A DNA stretch of 64,000 nt from Colwellia sp. 20A7 (GCF_009832865.1 NZ_CP047130.1:2170001-2234000); one strand, 5' to 3'. Positions 6,581 to 14,469 are shown, counted from the stretch's first letter. Translations and numbers: made by a program. The notes: a model not told the origin generated them from the sequence alone.

Positions 6581-7033
6581 ATGAGTTTAAGTATGAATCA
6601 AGCTTTGAAAGTGTCGATAACTGAAGGTTTTAAAAATACTGCTTTAGGATTTTTGAGAATAAGAAAAAATCTAAATGTCACTCATTTTTCAGACGTTGAA
6701 ACAGAAGGTTATTTAAAAGAAATCCTATTATCAACCCCGCTTGAGGATATAGAATCGAAGGGTAAAAACCATTATTTCAAATGCATTAGTAAAAATGCAA
6801 TTTTAACGGTTAACTCTCATAGTTTCACTATTATCACCGCAAAGGAAATAAACAAGAGTCCGCGGGTAAAAAACTCCATACAAGGCATTAAAGTCGGACT
6901 CGTAACAGTTTGCTCGGTTCCGCTTCACATTTTAGCAAACTGTTTCTCGCCGCTTAATGCGGCGTTAGCTGTCACAATCCACCAATGGAGTATTACAAAT
7001 GAACTTGGAAGTTTTAGAATTTTTACTGGATAA
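6575..7033 (+). CDS. DUF3781-like cassette protein, reading into attC
   Basis: From ATG 6575 the frame gives 152 residues, but only about the first 98 look natural. SKGKNHYFKC and ILTVNSHSFTIITAKEIN match the DUF3781 pattern (a lysine- and glycine-rich strand, then T-N-S/A-x-S/T-Y/F-T-I-I-T-A). After that the frame runs through the attC (6874-6970) and over the start of the next gene, so the original stop was probably lost. The first codons come from the IS110 end. The native start was probably replaced or is ATG 6581 or 6593. DUF3781 function is unknown. The gene may be non-functional. Confidence 0.5.
   Translation: MSMSLSMNQALKVSITEGFKNTALGFLRIRKNLNVTHFSDVETEGYLKEILLSTPLEDIESKGKNHYFKCISKNAILTVNSHSFTIITAKEINKSPRVKNSIQGIKVGLVTVCSVPLHILANCFSPLNAALAVTIHQWSITNELGSFRIFTG
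6874..6970 (+). repeat. attC site with degenerate left core
   Basis: The right core is GTTAGCT (6964-6970). Inner arms ACAGTTTGCT and AGCAAACTGT are perfect complements, and the CGCCGCTTAATGCGGCG stem precedes the core. The left core should lie near CCATACAAGG (6875-6884), where RYYYAAC is not intact. The interior resembles the attC split by the IS1111-type element. Confidence 0.7.
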
Positions 7034-7358
7034 CGAAAACTATATTGAAGAAATGGCAAACGAAGCTGGTGTTGATTCAAGTGCTAGTGTTGGGATAGTT
7101 AAATTACTTCAAGCAAATGCCGGTGATTTGAGCATATTGAAAGGTAAGCAAACTTATCATTATGAAAAAGTCATCAAACCTTTACTTGAAAGTGTTCAAT
7201 GTGCAGGCCCTATCGGAATGATCGAAGATGATGATGGTAATTGGGATACGAGTTGTATAAATGGCGGTATTGTTGATGATGAGTCTCTTTATCAAAGCTA
7301 TTTAGAGGAAGACTTCAAGTGCCAAATTTGTCGTTATGACTCTGAAAACATGAGATGA
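6999..7358 (+). CDS. Hypothetical cassette protein
   Basis: This 119-residue acidic soluble protein was not recognised. The N-terminal half is helical and the C-terminal half has four cysteines (VQCAGP, TSCING, and a CQIC pair), which could bind a metal. It starts at ATG after ATGGAGTATTACAA, 28 bases after the previous attC core, and ends one base before the next attC, so it fills one cassette. No partner gene is present. Confidence 0.65.
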   Translation: MNLEVLEFLLDNENYIEEMANEAGVDSSASVGIVKLLQANAGDLSILKGKQTYHYEKVIKPLLESVQCAGPIGMIEDDDGNWDTSCINGGIVDDESLYQSYLEEDFKCQICRYDSENMR

Positions 7359-7359
7359 C

Positions 7360-7459
7360 AGCTAACAAGCAAATTAACTAGGACTTAAAACAGTTTGCTG
7401 TTTTTCGTTCCTCAAACATTTTAGCAAACAATTTTAAGCCTGTTATTTGGGCGTTAGCT
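7360..7459 (+). repeat. attC recombination site, complete
   Basis: The site runs from AGCTAAC (7360-7366) to GTTAGCT (7453-7459), which are exact complements. Inner arms ACAGTTTGCTG and TAGCAAACA pair. It shares the TTATTTGGGCGTTAG segment with the site at 2813-2908. Confidence 0.8.
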
Positions 7460-7565
7460 GCAAATCATCTCTTATAGCCAGTATTCTCAAAAGCATTCCA
7501 TATAGTATTTACTTCATTTGGTCTATCAGATAAAATTACAAAAAATAATTCAGCAAGGACAGCTA

Positions 7566-8219
7566 ATGATTAAGCGTAAGAAACTCTTTATTTCACCTCT
7601 TCGTTTTCGTTCCTTTTTATTCTTAGTTATTTCATGTGCACTCATGTTCCCAATAATAAGCCAAGGAGTTGATATGTTTGGTTGGTTTAAAAAACAAGAC
7701 GTATTTTTAAGTTCAGAAGTGAGCGGTGTAGTAACTGAAAATGGTAAACCCGTTGCCAACATAGAAATTACTCGCTCATTAATGTATATCGACGAAAAAG
7801 ATCATCGTGACACTGCCACTACTGATGAGCAAGGGCATTTTCATTTTCCACAAAAGAGTATTCGTTCATCCATTCCGAGTAAGCCTTTTTCTGAGGATAG
7901 AGTGTCACAACAGATCACCATTAATCATGATGGCACGCTTATTCCTCTCTGGATAGCAACTCATGTTGGCATTACCGAAATACCTGAATACACTAAAAAG
8001 TTAGCTTTTTTGAACTGTGAATTAACCAACAAACGAGTGAGTTTTCAGTTTAAAAATAACAATCCCAATAATCGAGAATACCAAGCCTCTAGCATTTGTC
8101 GTTGGGATGATGACTACATCCCTTTTCTACTTTATGATGGGGAAAATCAGTATATTGTTGAAAATGGGGATTTTAATACACTAACGGATCGTTTTACAGG
8201 AAAGGAAGCAAAACTATGA
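7566..8219 (+). CDS. DUF6795-like protein, putative immunity partner of the lipase
   Basis: From ATG 7566 (AGGA nearby) the protein has 217 residues with a basic N-terminus and one hydrophobic segment (FLFLVISCALMFPII), a possible signal or anchor. A second ATG at 7674 has the best ribosome site (AAGGAG, 5-base spacing) and gives MFGWFKK, a start common in DUF6795 proteins, so two forms are possible. The core VSGVVTENGKPVANIEITRS, followed by TTDEQGHFHFP, is the carboxypeptidase-regulatory-like fold of DUF6795. Its stop overlaps the lipase start by 4 bases (ATGA). An immunity role is inferred from this coupling; family biology is poorly known. Confidence 0.6.
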   Translation: MIKRKKLFISPLRFRSFLFLVISCALMFPIISQGVDMFGWFKKQDVFLSSEVSGVVTENGKPVANIEITRSLMYIDEKDHRDTATTDEQGHFHFPQKSIRSSIPSKPFSEDRVSQQITINHDGTLIPLWIATHVGITEIPEYTKKLAFLNCELTNKRVSFQFKNNNPNNREYQASSICRWDDDYIPFLLYDGENQYIVENGDFNTLTDRFTGKEAKL

Positions 8220-9364
8220 ATAAAACAATATCGCCAAGCATTGCGGCAAGTGTTGCCGATAGAGTCTATGATATTAGAAAATCAAAAGAATTTGTCGATG
8301 AATTCCATCTTGATTTTATACGTAATTTCAAAATTACTAACAGCCAAATACAAGGCATTAGTGGCGGTGTAATAAATCAAATACTTAATCGCAGTACAGG
8401 CTTTGCGTTAACAGCTCAAGGTATTTCTCCACAATTTAAAAATCATCATATTATTGGTGTTCGTGGCACTAAGTTTTCCTCATTTGCCGATTGGTTAACG
8501 AACGCTAATGTCGCAGTAACACTTGGCCCTAAAAACCTTGAAGTACATTCAGGTTTTCAAAAAGCTTTTAGCAGTATGCAATCTTCGTTTAACCAATACG
8601 TAACACAACATAAACCACAATGTTTACATATTGTGGGTCATAGTTTAGGTGGGGCAATTGCTGAATTAACTGCTATTTGGGCAAGTGAACGTGGCTTAGC
8701 AACTAAACTGTATACGTTTGGCGCACCACGTGTTGTACTTCAAAACTCCGCACATAGAGCATCTACTAATATAGAGCATTACCGTGTGACTCATGGCGCA
8801 GACCCTGTACCGAATGTACCTGTTTGGCCTTTTACTCATACCGTAGGTGAATATCAAACCGCAATGAATAGTGGCGCTTTTTTTAGTCTAGGTGCTCACT
8901 CTATGGCAAAGTCTGCGCCAGGATATGTCAATACTGTAAATGCTTATAAGGATTACAGTAGTATGGGGGCTGCGCTTAAAACACAACATTACAATCACAT
9001 AGTACTTAAATATGAGCAGCGTCATAACGCTTCGTTTTCTCAACGGTGGCAGCAAATCATCACAGATGCGTTAGTGACACTTTTAAAGAAAACAGGGCAA
9101 TATGCTCTTATTGTTGCACAAGCTTCTATCAGTGTAGGATTGTCATTTTACGATATACTTGCACGTTGCTTACACGAGACTATCGTGAAATCTAAAGAAA
9201 TAGCGGAAGAATTAAGAGGTCTATTAGGGCACATGCTCGTGTTTTCAGGTAAGAGAAATCATGTGGTCAAAGATATGAGTGCTAAGTTTATTCGTTGGGT
9301 CTTAGAGTTAATGATAAAAACATTATATACCACAGCAAGGCAAGCTATTGAGCTTGTATTTTAA
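8216..9364 (+). CDS. Class 3 lipase-like protein, putative T6SS phospholipase effector
   Basis: The 382-residue protein has an alpha/beta-hydrolase lipase core in residues about 75-215. IVGHSLGGA holds the nucleophile Ser143, GADPVPNVP gives Asp196 and FTHTVGEY gives His208, a complete triad. There is no signal peptide, which fits delivery by a type VI system rather than general secretion. The C-terminal third (about 265-382) is helical with hydrophobic stretches and may handle membranes or delivery. It overlaps the upstream DUF6795-like gene by 4 bases and is followed by half an attC. No T6SS structural gene lies in the window, so the delivery route is inferred. Confidence 0.75.
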   Translation: MNKTISPSIAASVADRVYDIRKSKEFVDEFHLDFIRNFKITNSQIQGISGGVINQILNRSTGFALTAQGISPQFKNHHIIGVRGTKFSSFADWLTNANVAVTLGPKNLEVHSGFQKAFSSMQSSFNQYVTQHKPQCLHIVGHSLGGAIAELTAIWASERGLATKLYTFGAPRVVLQNSAHRASTNIEHYRVTHGADPVPNVPVWPFTHTVGEYQTAMNSGAFFSLGAHSMAKSAPGYVNTVNAYKDYSSMGAALKTQHYNHIVLKYEQRHNASFSQRWQQIITDALVTLLKKTGQYALIVAQASISVGLSFYDILARCLHETIVKSKEIAEELRGLLGHMLVFSGKRNHVVKDMSAKFIRWVLELMIKTLYTTARQAIELVF

Positions 9365-9383
9365 TTTTTACGCCCATAATTGC

Positions 9384-9410
9384 AGCTAACAACACGCCCT
9401 GAGGTGGACA
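9384..9410 (+). repeat. attC left half cut by an IS110-type element
   Basis: AGCTAAC (9384-9390) is followed by AACACGCCCTGAGGTGGAC, the left arm of a different attC type. The same arm occurs at 57613-57636 on the other strand. The right half is missing here; the 3' end of an IS110-type transposase follows. In both places the break is immediately after GGTGGAC. Confidence 0.65.
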
Positions 9411-9417
9411 GCAAGTA

Positions 9418-10227
9418 TTAAAACTTACTTTCCACCGCATATTTCAATAGTGGTGATCCCTTACTTTTCAAAGCGGCAAGGTAGGTAGGTTCATCATATG
9501 CCGTACTTGTTTTCCAACACCGAAATAATATCCTTATCCACTTAAAAGCCAATGCTCTAATTATCGTATTGTGCGGTTTTCCTTTAGCAGCTTGTTGTTG
9601 GTAATACGCTTTCGCCCAAAAAGAATAACGAACAGATAACCCCGCCGATTCAACAAAGGTTTGTCGTAAAAATTTAGTACAGGAGTAGCGCCAATGTATC
9701 CATTCTTTTTTACCGCTTCGCTCTGTTACAGGCGCTATGCCAGCATACTTTTGAACCTCTTCACATGACTGATAACGCTCTCTATTTGAGCCCATTGCGG
9801 CCAATAAACGCGGAGCTATTTGTGGGCCTGCACCAGGTAAACTGTCAAAGATGAACTTGTCCTTATGGTTTCTATATATTGCTTTTATCTCAACATCAAA
9901 GCGCTCAATAGCGACCATTAACTGTTTAAGTTGAGCGGTTAAACATTCAACGAGTAGTTTGTTAGGCGAGATAATCGCATTATCTGTGGTAAGTGCTTCT
10001 GCGCTTTTTATCTCCTGAATACGCTTTTCATTGACTGCTGGGTAACGTGAATTATGTTGGTTAAAAAAATCAATTAATGTTTGTTTTCTTGCGCGTTTGA
10101 CTTGCTCAAGAGATGGCCAGCGCATGATGAAATCACAAAACACCTGAGTATCTTTTTCTTTAAACCAATCAAGTACATGTGGGTAATAATTTTTAAGGGT
10201 TGTGGTTATTTTATTAGTTAAGTTCAA
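9418..10227 (-). pseudogene. IS110-family transposase lacking its N-terminal domain
   Basis: The remaining 269 residues hold the linker and the C-terminal Transposase_20 domain (DSLPGAGPQIAPRLLAAMG, then YAGIAPVTERSGKK). The DEDD catalytic domain expected before it, roughly 120-150 residues, is absent. The break abuts a 47-bp RAYT-derived element at 10236, and no start codon is in place. It differs from the other two transposases in the window and is a third lineage. A shorter, decayed relative is at 57450-57605 next to the same attC arm. Confidence 0.85.
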
Positions 10228-10235
10228 ATCAAAAA

Positions 10236-10282
10236 GGACAGTCGCTCAAATTATATTAGGTTTGCTTTATAAGCGAGTGTCC
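10236..10282 (+). repeat. RAYT-derived palindromic element, 47 bp
   Basis: This copy is identical to the one at 6272-6318, including short flanks (AATCAAAAA before, TAGTTAAATTCA after). It joins the headless IS110 transposase to a duplicated fragment of the DUF3750-type lipoprotein gene. Confidence 0.75.
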
Positions 10283-10301
10283 TAGTTAAATTCATAAATT
10301 T

Positions 10302-10527
10302 TGGTTCGGATCCAAACCTGAATTATTGCTTTCGATTAAAGGAAAGAAGACCGCTAAGCTTATTCCCCAAATTAAAGCAGCCATAGCGGTTTACCCTTGG
10401 CCAAATGAATATCAAGTTATTCCAGGTCCAAATAGTAATACCTTTGTCGCTTGGGTGGCTCTTCAAATACCAGAACTTGAACTAGAATTACCGTTTAGTG
10501 CCATTGGCAGTGGTTATGCCGATTAAT
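10302..10527 (+). pseudogene. Duplicated 3' fragment of the DUF3750-type lipoprotein gene
   Basis: About 226 bp match the end of the intact gene at 13080-13306 with only a few changes. The fragment encodes its last 74 or so residues and keeps the same stop. It has no start, signal peptide or promoter. A RAYT-derived element lies 20 bases upstream and a RAYT left arm starts 33 bases downstream, so repeat-mediated duplication is likely. Confidence 0.85.
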
Positions 10528-10559
10528 GAGTGTAATTAACAAAATTACAAAATCAACAA

Positions 10560-10623
10560 GGTAAGTCGCTCAAATTTTCAAATTTGAACAACACAGACTT
10601 CTCAACTAAGGTTAATAAATAAC
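10560..10623 (+). repeat. RAYT element left end
   Basis: GGTAAGTCGCTCAAA is a variant of the left arm GGACAGTCGCTCAAA. It is followed by 44 bases (10580-10623) identical to 14081-14124, the leader directly upstream of the RAYT gene remnant. This is the 5' end of a RAYT element without its gene, and it connects the arm sequence to the RAYT leader. The rest of 10528-10831 is AT-rich with no gene seen. Confidence 0.65.
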
Positions 10624-10831
10624 TTGTATGAAGCGACCCTTTACAATCCTGTAAACTTTTTAACGTTTGTTGATTGGATTAAAAGAGTAACTTGTTCAAT
10701 CTGAAGAAAATTGGGATTATTTCCTAATGAAACTTTATGTAATAGCCTCATTTAAGCTATACAATACTCTACAGTAGTGATGTTTGTTTTAAACCATCAT
10801 AAAAACAATAACTAATAATAAGAAACAGACC

Positions 10832-12163
10832 ATGAATGTTCTAAGTGCTTTTTTACTTAACGTTGCTATATATTCAATTTTCCCTCTGTTATTAACCACT
10901 GTAAAACCTAAATCACGCACGATCTTATTTTATGTATATATCAGTGCTGTATTAGTTTTAGGTGGCGTGCTCGGTAGTATTTATTCATTTAAGTTAAGCG
11001 AAAATATCGTTATTTCAGGCGGAACTATCGCTTTTGGTGCTTTCATGATGAGTATTACCATGCTGATAATAATTGAACGTAACGTCAGCGTTATCAATAA
11101 TGTAATGAAGCTAGTTTTACTGGTGAATACGCTTACTTATCTTAGTTTTAAACTTTACAGTTTGTTGCTTGATTCAGATGTGGTTATTAATCATCTTAAT
11201 ATTTCGATAGATATATTTCAGACTTCTTTTTCAATGCTGTTAATAGGTGGAGGATTAATAATTTTAGAGTTATTAATCTTACTGTTTTTGTTTATTCAAA
11301 TTCGTAAAGTTATCTTTAATATTTCTTTTCTTGCCTTTATTTATACTACTGCATTTATCGTTATTTTATGTATTGATGGTTTGCTATTTCCTCTGATTGC
11401 GATTGGTTTGGATGAAAACCTAAGCAATATCATCATGGATAATATAACCGGTAAATTGATACTAGCTTTAAGCTATAGTTTTCCTATGTTGATTTTTTAT
11501 TGGGTATTTAAACGACATTTAGTGCTATTTCTAAAATCCCCCATACAGCTTAAAGATTTGATGACTGCACCAAGAAAAAAATTACTTGAAGAACTTCATC
11601 GTTACGAAATGCAGGATCAACAATTACGCCAAAAGAATTTAGAATTATTAGAATTGTCTAATCAGGATTCACTGACATCATTAGCCAATAGAAGAAAATT
11701 TGATGACGCCTTAAATATTGAATGGAAGCGGTGTGAACGTAGTAAAAAACCTCTAACATTGGTGATTGGTGATTTAGACTTTTTCAAGCAATATAACGAT
11801 CAGTATGGTCACCAAAAAGGTGATCATTGTCTTAGAGCGATAGCAGTTCTGTGGGGAAAGTGTTTTAGCCGTCCTGCAGACTTGGCTGCTCGAATAGGTG
11901 GTGAAGAATTTGCCATGATATTACCCGAAACGCTGGCAGCTCAATGTGTTGATGAATTAAATCTGTTTATGCAAAGATTACAATCGGAAAAAATTCCCCA
12001 TATAAAATCTACGGTGTCAGATTATGTCACCATGAGTATTGGAGTGGCTAGTGCTATCCCCAATAAAGATAGCTCTGCGAATGAGTTATTAGATTTAGCT
12101 GATAAGAATCTTTATCAAGCTAAACAGCAGGGAAAAAATCGTATTATTAGTACAAATAACTAA
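10832..12163 (+). CDS. Membrane-bound diguanylate cyclase (GGDEF)
   Basis: The protein has 443 residues and makes c-di-GMP from two GTP. Residues 1-235 contain about seven hydrophobic helices forming a membrane sensor of unassigned type. A short coiled region (about 250-275) leads to a GGDEF domain (about 280-440). The active-site motif is intact as RIGGEEF, and the inhibitory I-site RPAD lies five residues before it, so product feedback is likely. It starts at ATG after AGAAACAGACC. RAYT left-arm sequences flank it at 10560 and 12175, and broken genes lie on both sides, yet this gene is whole. Confidence 0.85.
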   Translation: MNVLSAFLLNVAIYSIFPLLLTTVKPKSRTILFYVYISAVLVLGGVLGSIYSFKLSENIVISGGTIAFGAFMMSITMLIIIERNVSVINNVMKLVLLVNTLTYLSFKLYSLLLDSDVVINHLNISIDIFQTSFSMLLIGGGLIILELLILLFLFIQIRKVIFNISFLAFIYTTAFIVILCIDGLLFPLIAIGLDENLSNIIMDNITGKLILALSYSFPMLIFYWVFKRHLVLFLKSPIQLKDLMTAPRKKLLEELHRYEMQDQQLRQKNLELLELSNQDSLTSLANRRKFDDALNIEWKRCERSKKPLTLVIGDLDFFKQYNDQYGHQKGDHCLRAIAVLWGKCFSRPADLAARIGGEEFAMILPETLAAQCVDELNLFMQRLQSEKIPHIKSTVSDYVTMSIGVASAIPNKDSSANELLDLADKNLYQAKQQGKNRIISTNN

Positions 12164-12174
12164 AAAAATAATAA

Positions 12175-12190
12175 GGACAGTCAATTAAAT
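12175..12190 (+). repeat. RAYT-type left arm fragment
   Basis: AAGGACAGTCAATTAAAT after the diguanylate cyclase stop matches the GGACAGTC start of the RAYT-derived elements and then diverges. No right arm is seen before the next gene remnant. Confidence 0.4.
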
Positions 12191-12282
12191 ATTTAGCCCT
12201 TATGCTCAAATAGTGAAATGAGTTGAAATTTTATGAGGGTATGGCATAAATAGATTATACAGAACTTGAAAGGAATCAAATT

Positions 12283-12633
12283 TTGAAGGACAAGGAAAAA
12301 ATCGCATTATTTATTGATGCTGATAATGCGCCTGCTGCAAAGATTGATGTTATTTTGTCTGAACTTGCACGTTATGGTGTTGTTAACATTCGTAAGGCTT
12401 ATGGAAACTGGAAAAGTCACTGTATTAAACCTTGGGAAGATGTTCTTCATGAATATGCCATTCAACCTATCCAACAATTTGATCTTACCAAAGGTAAAAA
12501 TGCCACCGACATTGCACTCGTCATTGATGCGATGGATATTCTTTACACTAAAGATGTAGATTCAATTTGTCTCGTAATTACAATTAGCAAGGACAGTCGC
12601 TCATATTATTTTAGAGAACAGTGTACTTATTAG
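12283..12633 (+). pseudogene. Truncated NYN-domain (LabA/DUF88-like) protein
   Basis: From TTG 12283, after AAAGGAATC, the frame encodes IALFIDADNAP, then KGKNATDIALVIDAMDIL and a break after SICLV. These are the first acidic motifs of NYN (PIN-like) ribonucleases: Asp in FIDADN and Asp in DIALVID. The usual next motif SSDSDF is missing. The sequence changes to an unrelated tail where GGACAGTCGCTCA begins at 12591. Full-length relatives are more than twice as long. The protein is cut inside its nuclease domain and is probably inactive. Confidence 0.8.
12591..12603 (+). repeat. RAYT-type left arm at the NYN gene break
   Basis: GGACAGTCGCTCA starts exactly where the NYN reading frame loses similarity, preceded by AATTAGCAA. 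No right arm is visible; a SEC-C gene remnant follows within 50 bases. Confidence 0.6.
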
Positions 12634-12643
12634 TTAATTAGCA

Positions 12644-12703
12644 CCCGTGGGTCGCAACGATCCTTGTCCGTGTGGCAGGGATAAAAAATGTCGTTTACGT
12701 TAG
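12644..12703 (+). pseudogene. SEC-C zinc-motif remnant (gene 3' end)
   Basis: Nineteen codons before a TAG encode PVGRNDPCPCG followed by RDKKCRLR, the classical C-terminal SEC-C zinc-binding tail. There is no upstream coding part in frame. It may be the real C-terminus of the truncated NYN gene or of another lost gene. It shows that DNA between the NYN break and this point was deleted or replaced. Confidence 0.6.
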
Positions 12704-12777
12704 CTTAGTAGCTCGGTAAACAGAAATAAGCCATCAATGGTTTCAGTGAAATATAATGTATAAGACAAGTAGGGTAT

Positions 12778-13305
12778 ATGAGAACTTTGATTATTGTTTG
12801 CGTTGTATTATTTATTAGTGCTTGTTCAAATACTAATTGGCGTACAGCGAGCCGAGAGCCTGCGGGTATTGCTACTCCTCCTAGTGAAGATAGCAGAGCT
12901 ATTATTGAATTTTATGCTGCCGATGCGTATAGCTGGCGTGGTTGGTTTGCGGTTCACCCTTGGATTGCAATTAAAGAAGAAAAAGCAACTAAGTATAGTG
13001 TTTATGAAGTTACAGGTTGGCAAGTAGAACGTGGCTTATCTGCTATAAGAGAATACGAAACGGTGACACCTGATAGATATTGGTTCGGATCCAAACCTGA
13101 ATTATTGCTTTCGATTAAAGGAGAGAAGGCCGCTAAGCTTATTCCCCAAATTAAAGCAGCCATAGCGGTTTACCCTTGGCCAAATGAATATCAAGTTATT
13201 CCAGGTCCAAATAGTAATACCTTTGTCGCTTGGGTAGCTCTTCAAATACCAGAGCTTGAACTAGAATTACCGTTTAGTGCCATTGGCAGTGGTTATGCCG
13301 ATTAA
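12778..13305 (+). CDS. DUF3750-type lipoprotein
   Basis: This 175-residue lipoprotein has a type II signal peptide with lipobox ISAC (cysteine near residue 16). The body carries the DUF3750 signature: HPWIAIKE, YWFGSKPELLL and PGPNSNTFVAW with VPEL-like QIPEL. Role unknown; the family is often found as an envelope protein. It ends at AIGSGYAD, shorter than relatives I recall, and a RAYT-type left arm begins 10 bases after the stop, so the C-terminus may have been cut. Its last 226 bp are duplicated at 10302-10527, where the stop is the same, so truncation preceded duplication. Confidence 0.7.
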   Translation: MRTLIIVCVVLFISACSNTNWRTASREPAGIATPPSEDSRAIIEFYAADAYSWRGWFAVHPWIAIKEEKATKYSVYEVTGWQVERGLSAIREYETVTPDRYWFGSKPELLLSIKGEKAAKLIPQIKAAIAVYPWPNEYQVIPGPNSNTFVAWVALQIPELELELPFSAIGSGYAD

Positions 13306-13315
13306 TAATTAACAA

Positions 13316-13332
13316 GGATAGTCGGTCAAGTT
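13316..13332 (+). repeat. RAYT-type left arm after the DUF3750 gene
   Basis: AACAAGGATAGTCGGTCAAG is a slightly diverged form of AACAAGGACAGTCGCTCAAA. The duplicated fragment at 10302-10527 is also followed by a left arm (10560), so the duplication probably included the gene end plus this arm. Confidence 0.5.
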
Positions 13333-13386
13333 TTAGCTAAAATGGATGAAGTGACTTTTACTTATAGCTAATTGTTTATTTGAATA

Positions 13387-13414
13387 AAAACCAGCTTTAC
13401 AGCTGGTTTTTTAG
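13387..13414. terminator. Bidirectional intrinsic terminator
   Basis: AAAACCAGC and GCTGGTTTT form a 9-bp stem around TTTACA, with T-runs on both strands. It serves the DUF3750 gene on the + strand and gloA on the minus strand. Confidence 0.8.
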
Positions 13415-13429
13415 TATTTAGTAAGCAGG

Positions 13430-13957
13430 TTATTTACCAAAAATAATATCGGTAATGCCTTCTGGTGAGAGTATTTCTATCCAGTAGCCGTCAGGGTCTT
13501 TTATAAATGCTAGGCCTTTCATTGAGCCATCATCCGGTTTTTTTACAAACTCTACATCGTATTTTGCAAAGCGTTCACTGGCGGCATAAACATCTGGCAC
13601 GCTAATACCAATATGGCCAAAGCCTTTAGGCTCTTGGTTGCCGCTGTGGTAGCCCTCAAAGCTATCGTCGTTTTCAGTTCCCCAATTATGAGTAAGCTCA
13701 ATTAGCGCAGGGCGACCAAATACCCATTTAGCTTTTGTTTTATCATCACCTTGCGGTTGCTCTGGTTCGTAGCCTAAAAAGTACAAAGTAAACTTCATGT
13801 CAGGAAAGTCATATTTACCTAATAACTTCATACCTAATACATTTTGATAAAATTCGAGCGACGGCTTTGGATCTTTAATACGCAACATGGTTTGTTGCAT
13901 CACATAGCCTTTAGTGGCTTGTTCAATTTCCTCTGGAGATTCGTTATAGCTAGACAT
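13430..13957 (-). CDS. gloA: Lactoylglutathione lyase (glyoxalase I)
   Basis: The 175-residue enzyme converts the methylglyoxal-glutathione hemithioacetal to S-lactoylglutathione, the first step of methylglyoxal detoxification in the cytoplasm. It is a single VOC fold with [20 protein letters not shown] near residue 25, [31 protein letters not shown] and the C-terminal [13 protein letters not shown]. The metal ligands are expected as the Gln in QQTMLRIKD, Glu in LIELTHN, His in FGHIGI and Glu in WIEIL. The length fits the longer glyoxalase I class. It stands alone between terminator 13387 and a region with a RAYT remnant. Confidence 0.93.
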   Translation of the reverse strand: MSSYNESPEEIEQATKGYVMQQTMLRIKDPKPSLEFYQNVLGMKLLGKYDFPDMKFTLYFLGYEPEQPQGDDKTKAKWVFGRPALIELTHNWGTENDDSFEGYHSGNQEPKGFGHIGISVPDVYAASERFAKYDVEFVKKPDDGSMKGLAFIKDPDGYWIEILSPEGITDIIFGK

Positions 13958-14068
13958 GGTGATCCTTTCTAAAATTTATAAAGCGAAAGCATATATATAA
14001 TGCTTAAGCTATTATAATCAACCGAAGTTTCAATTTAAACTGCCTAAAAAGCATTAACTAATTAACAG

Positions 14069-14469
14069 AGGCAGTTGTTTAAATTTGAACAACACAGACT
14101 TCTCAACTAAGGTTAATAAATAACCTGCAAGTGGGAGGGATTCCATGACAACTGCCAGAAAACAATTGATTAGCTTAGCTGATACACCTTATTATCACTG
14201 TATTTCTCGTTGTGTTCGTCGTGCTTTTTTATGCGGTGAAGATAAAAATACAGGGAAAAACTTTGACCACAGGCGAGGTTGGGTAGAGGATAAATTACTT
14301 AGCCTAACTCAGGTGTTTGCCATTGATGTTTGCGCTTACGCTATTATGAGTAACCATACACACACGGTATTGTTTATCGATGAAAATACTGCAAAAGGAT
14401 GGTCAACCAAAGCAGTACTTGAGCGTTGGCATCAGTTATTATTTTAAGATACCTTATAAGCGAGTGTCC
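14069..14469 (+). mobile_element. RAYT (REP-associated transposase) element, internally deleted
   Basis: The left end is a diverged arm (GAGGCAGTTGTTTAAA). It is followed by the 44-base leader shared with 10580-10623, a shortened RAYT gene and the right arm TTATAAGCGAGTGTCC (14454-14469). The right arm and the ATACCTTATAAG before it match the tails of the small palindromic elements at 6272, 10236, 57199 and 57303. This links those elements to a RAYT transposase as their probable mobiliser. Confidence 0.7.
14145..14447 (+). pseudogene. Truncated REP-associated tyrosine transposase (Y1_Tnp)
   Basis: The gene keeps the first 98 or so residues of a RAYT, related to IS200/IS605 Y1 transposases. 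TPYYHCISRCVRRAFLCG and AYAIMSNHTHTVLF are present, the latter with the HxH metal motif of the HUH nuclease. Full RAYTs of this group are about 300 residues and carry the catalytic tyrosine later, so this remnant lacks it. The frame ends a few codons before the right arm of the element, as if most of the gene was deleted internally. The start ATG has GGGAGGG 7 bases upstream. Confidence 0.85.

Noticed and set aside
10326..10526. 66-codon frame as an independent gene
   Set aside because: It is the duplicated end of the DUF3750-type lipoprotein gene and lacks a start and promoter.
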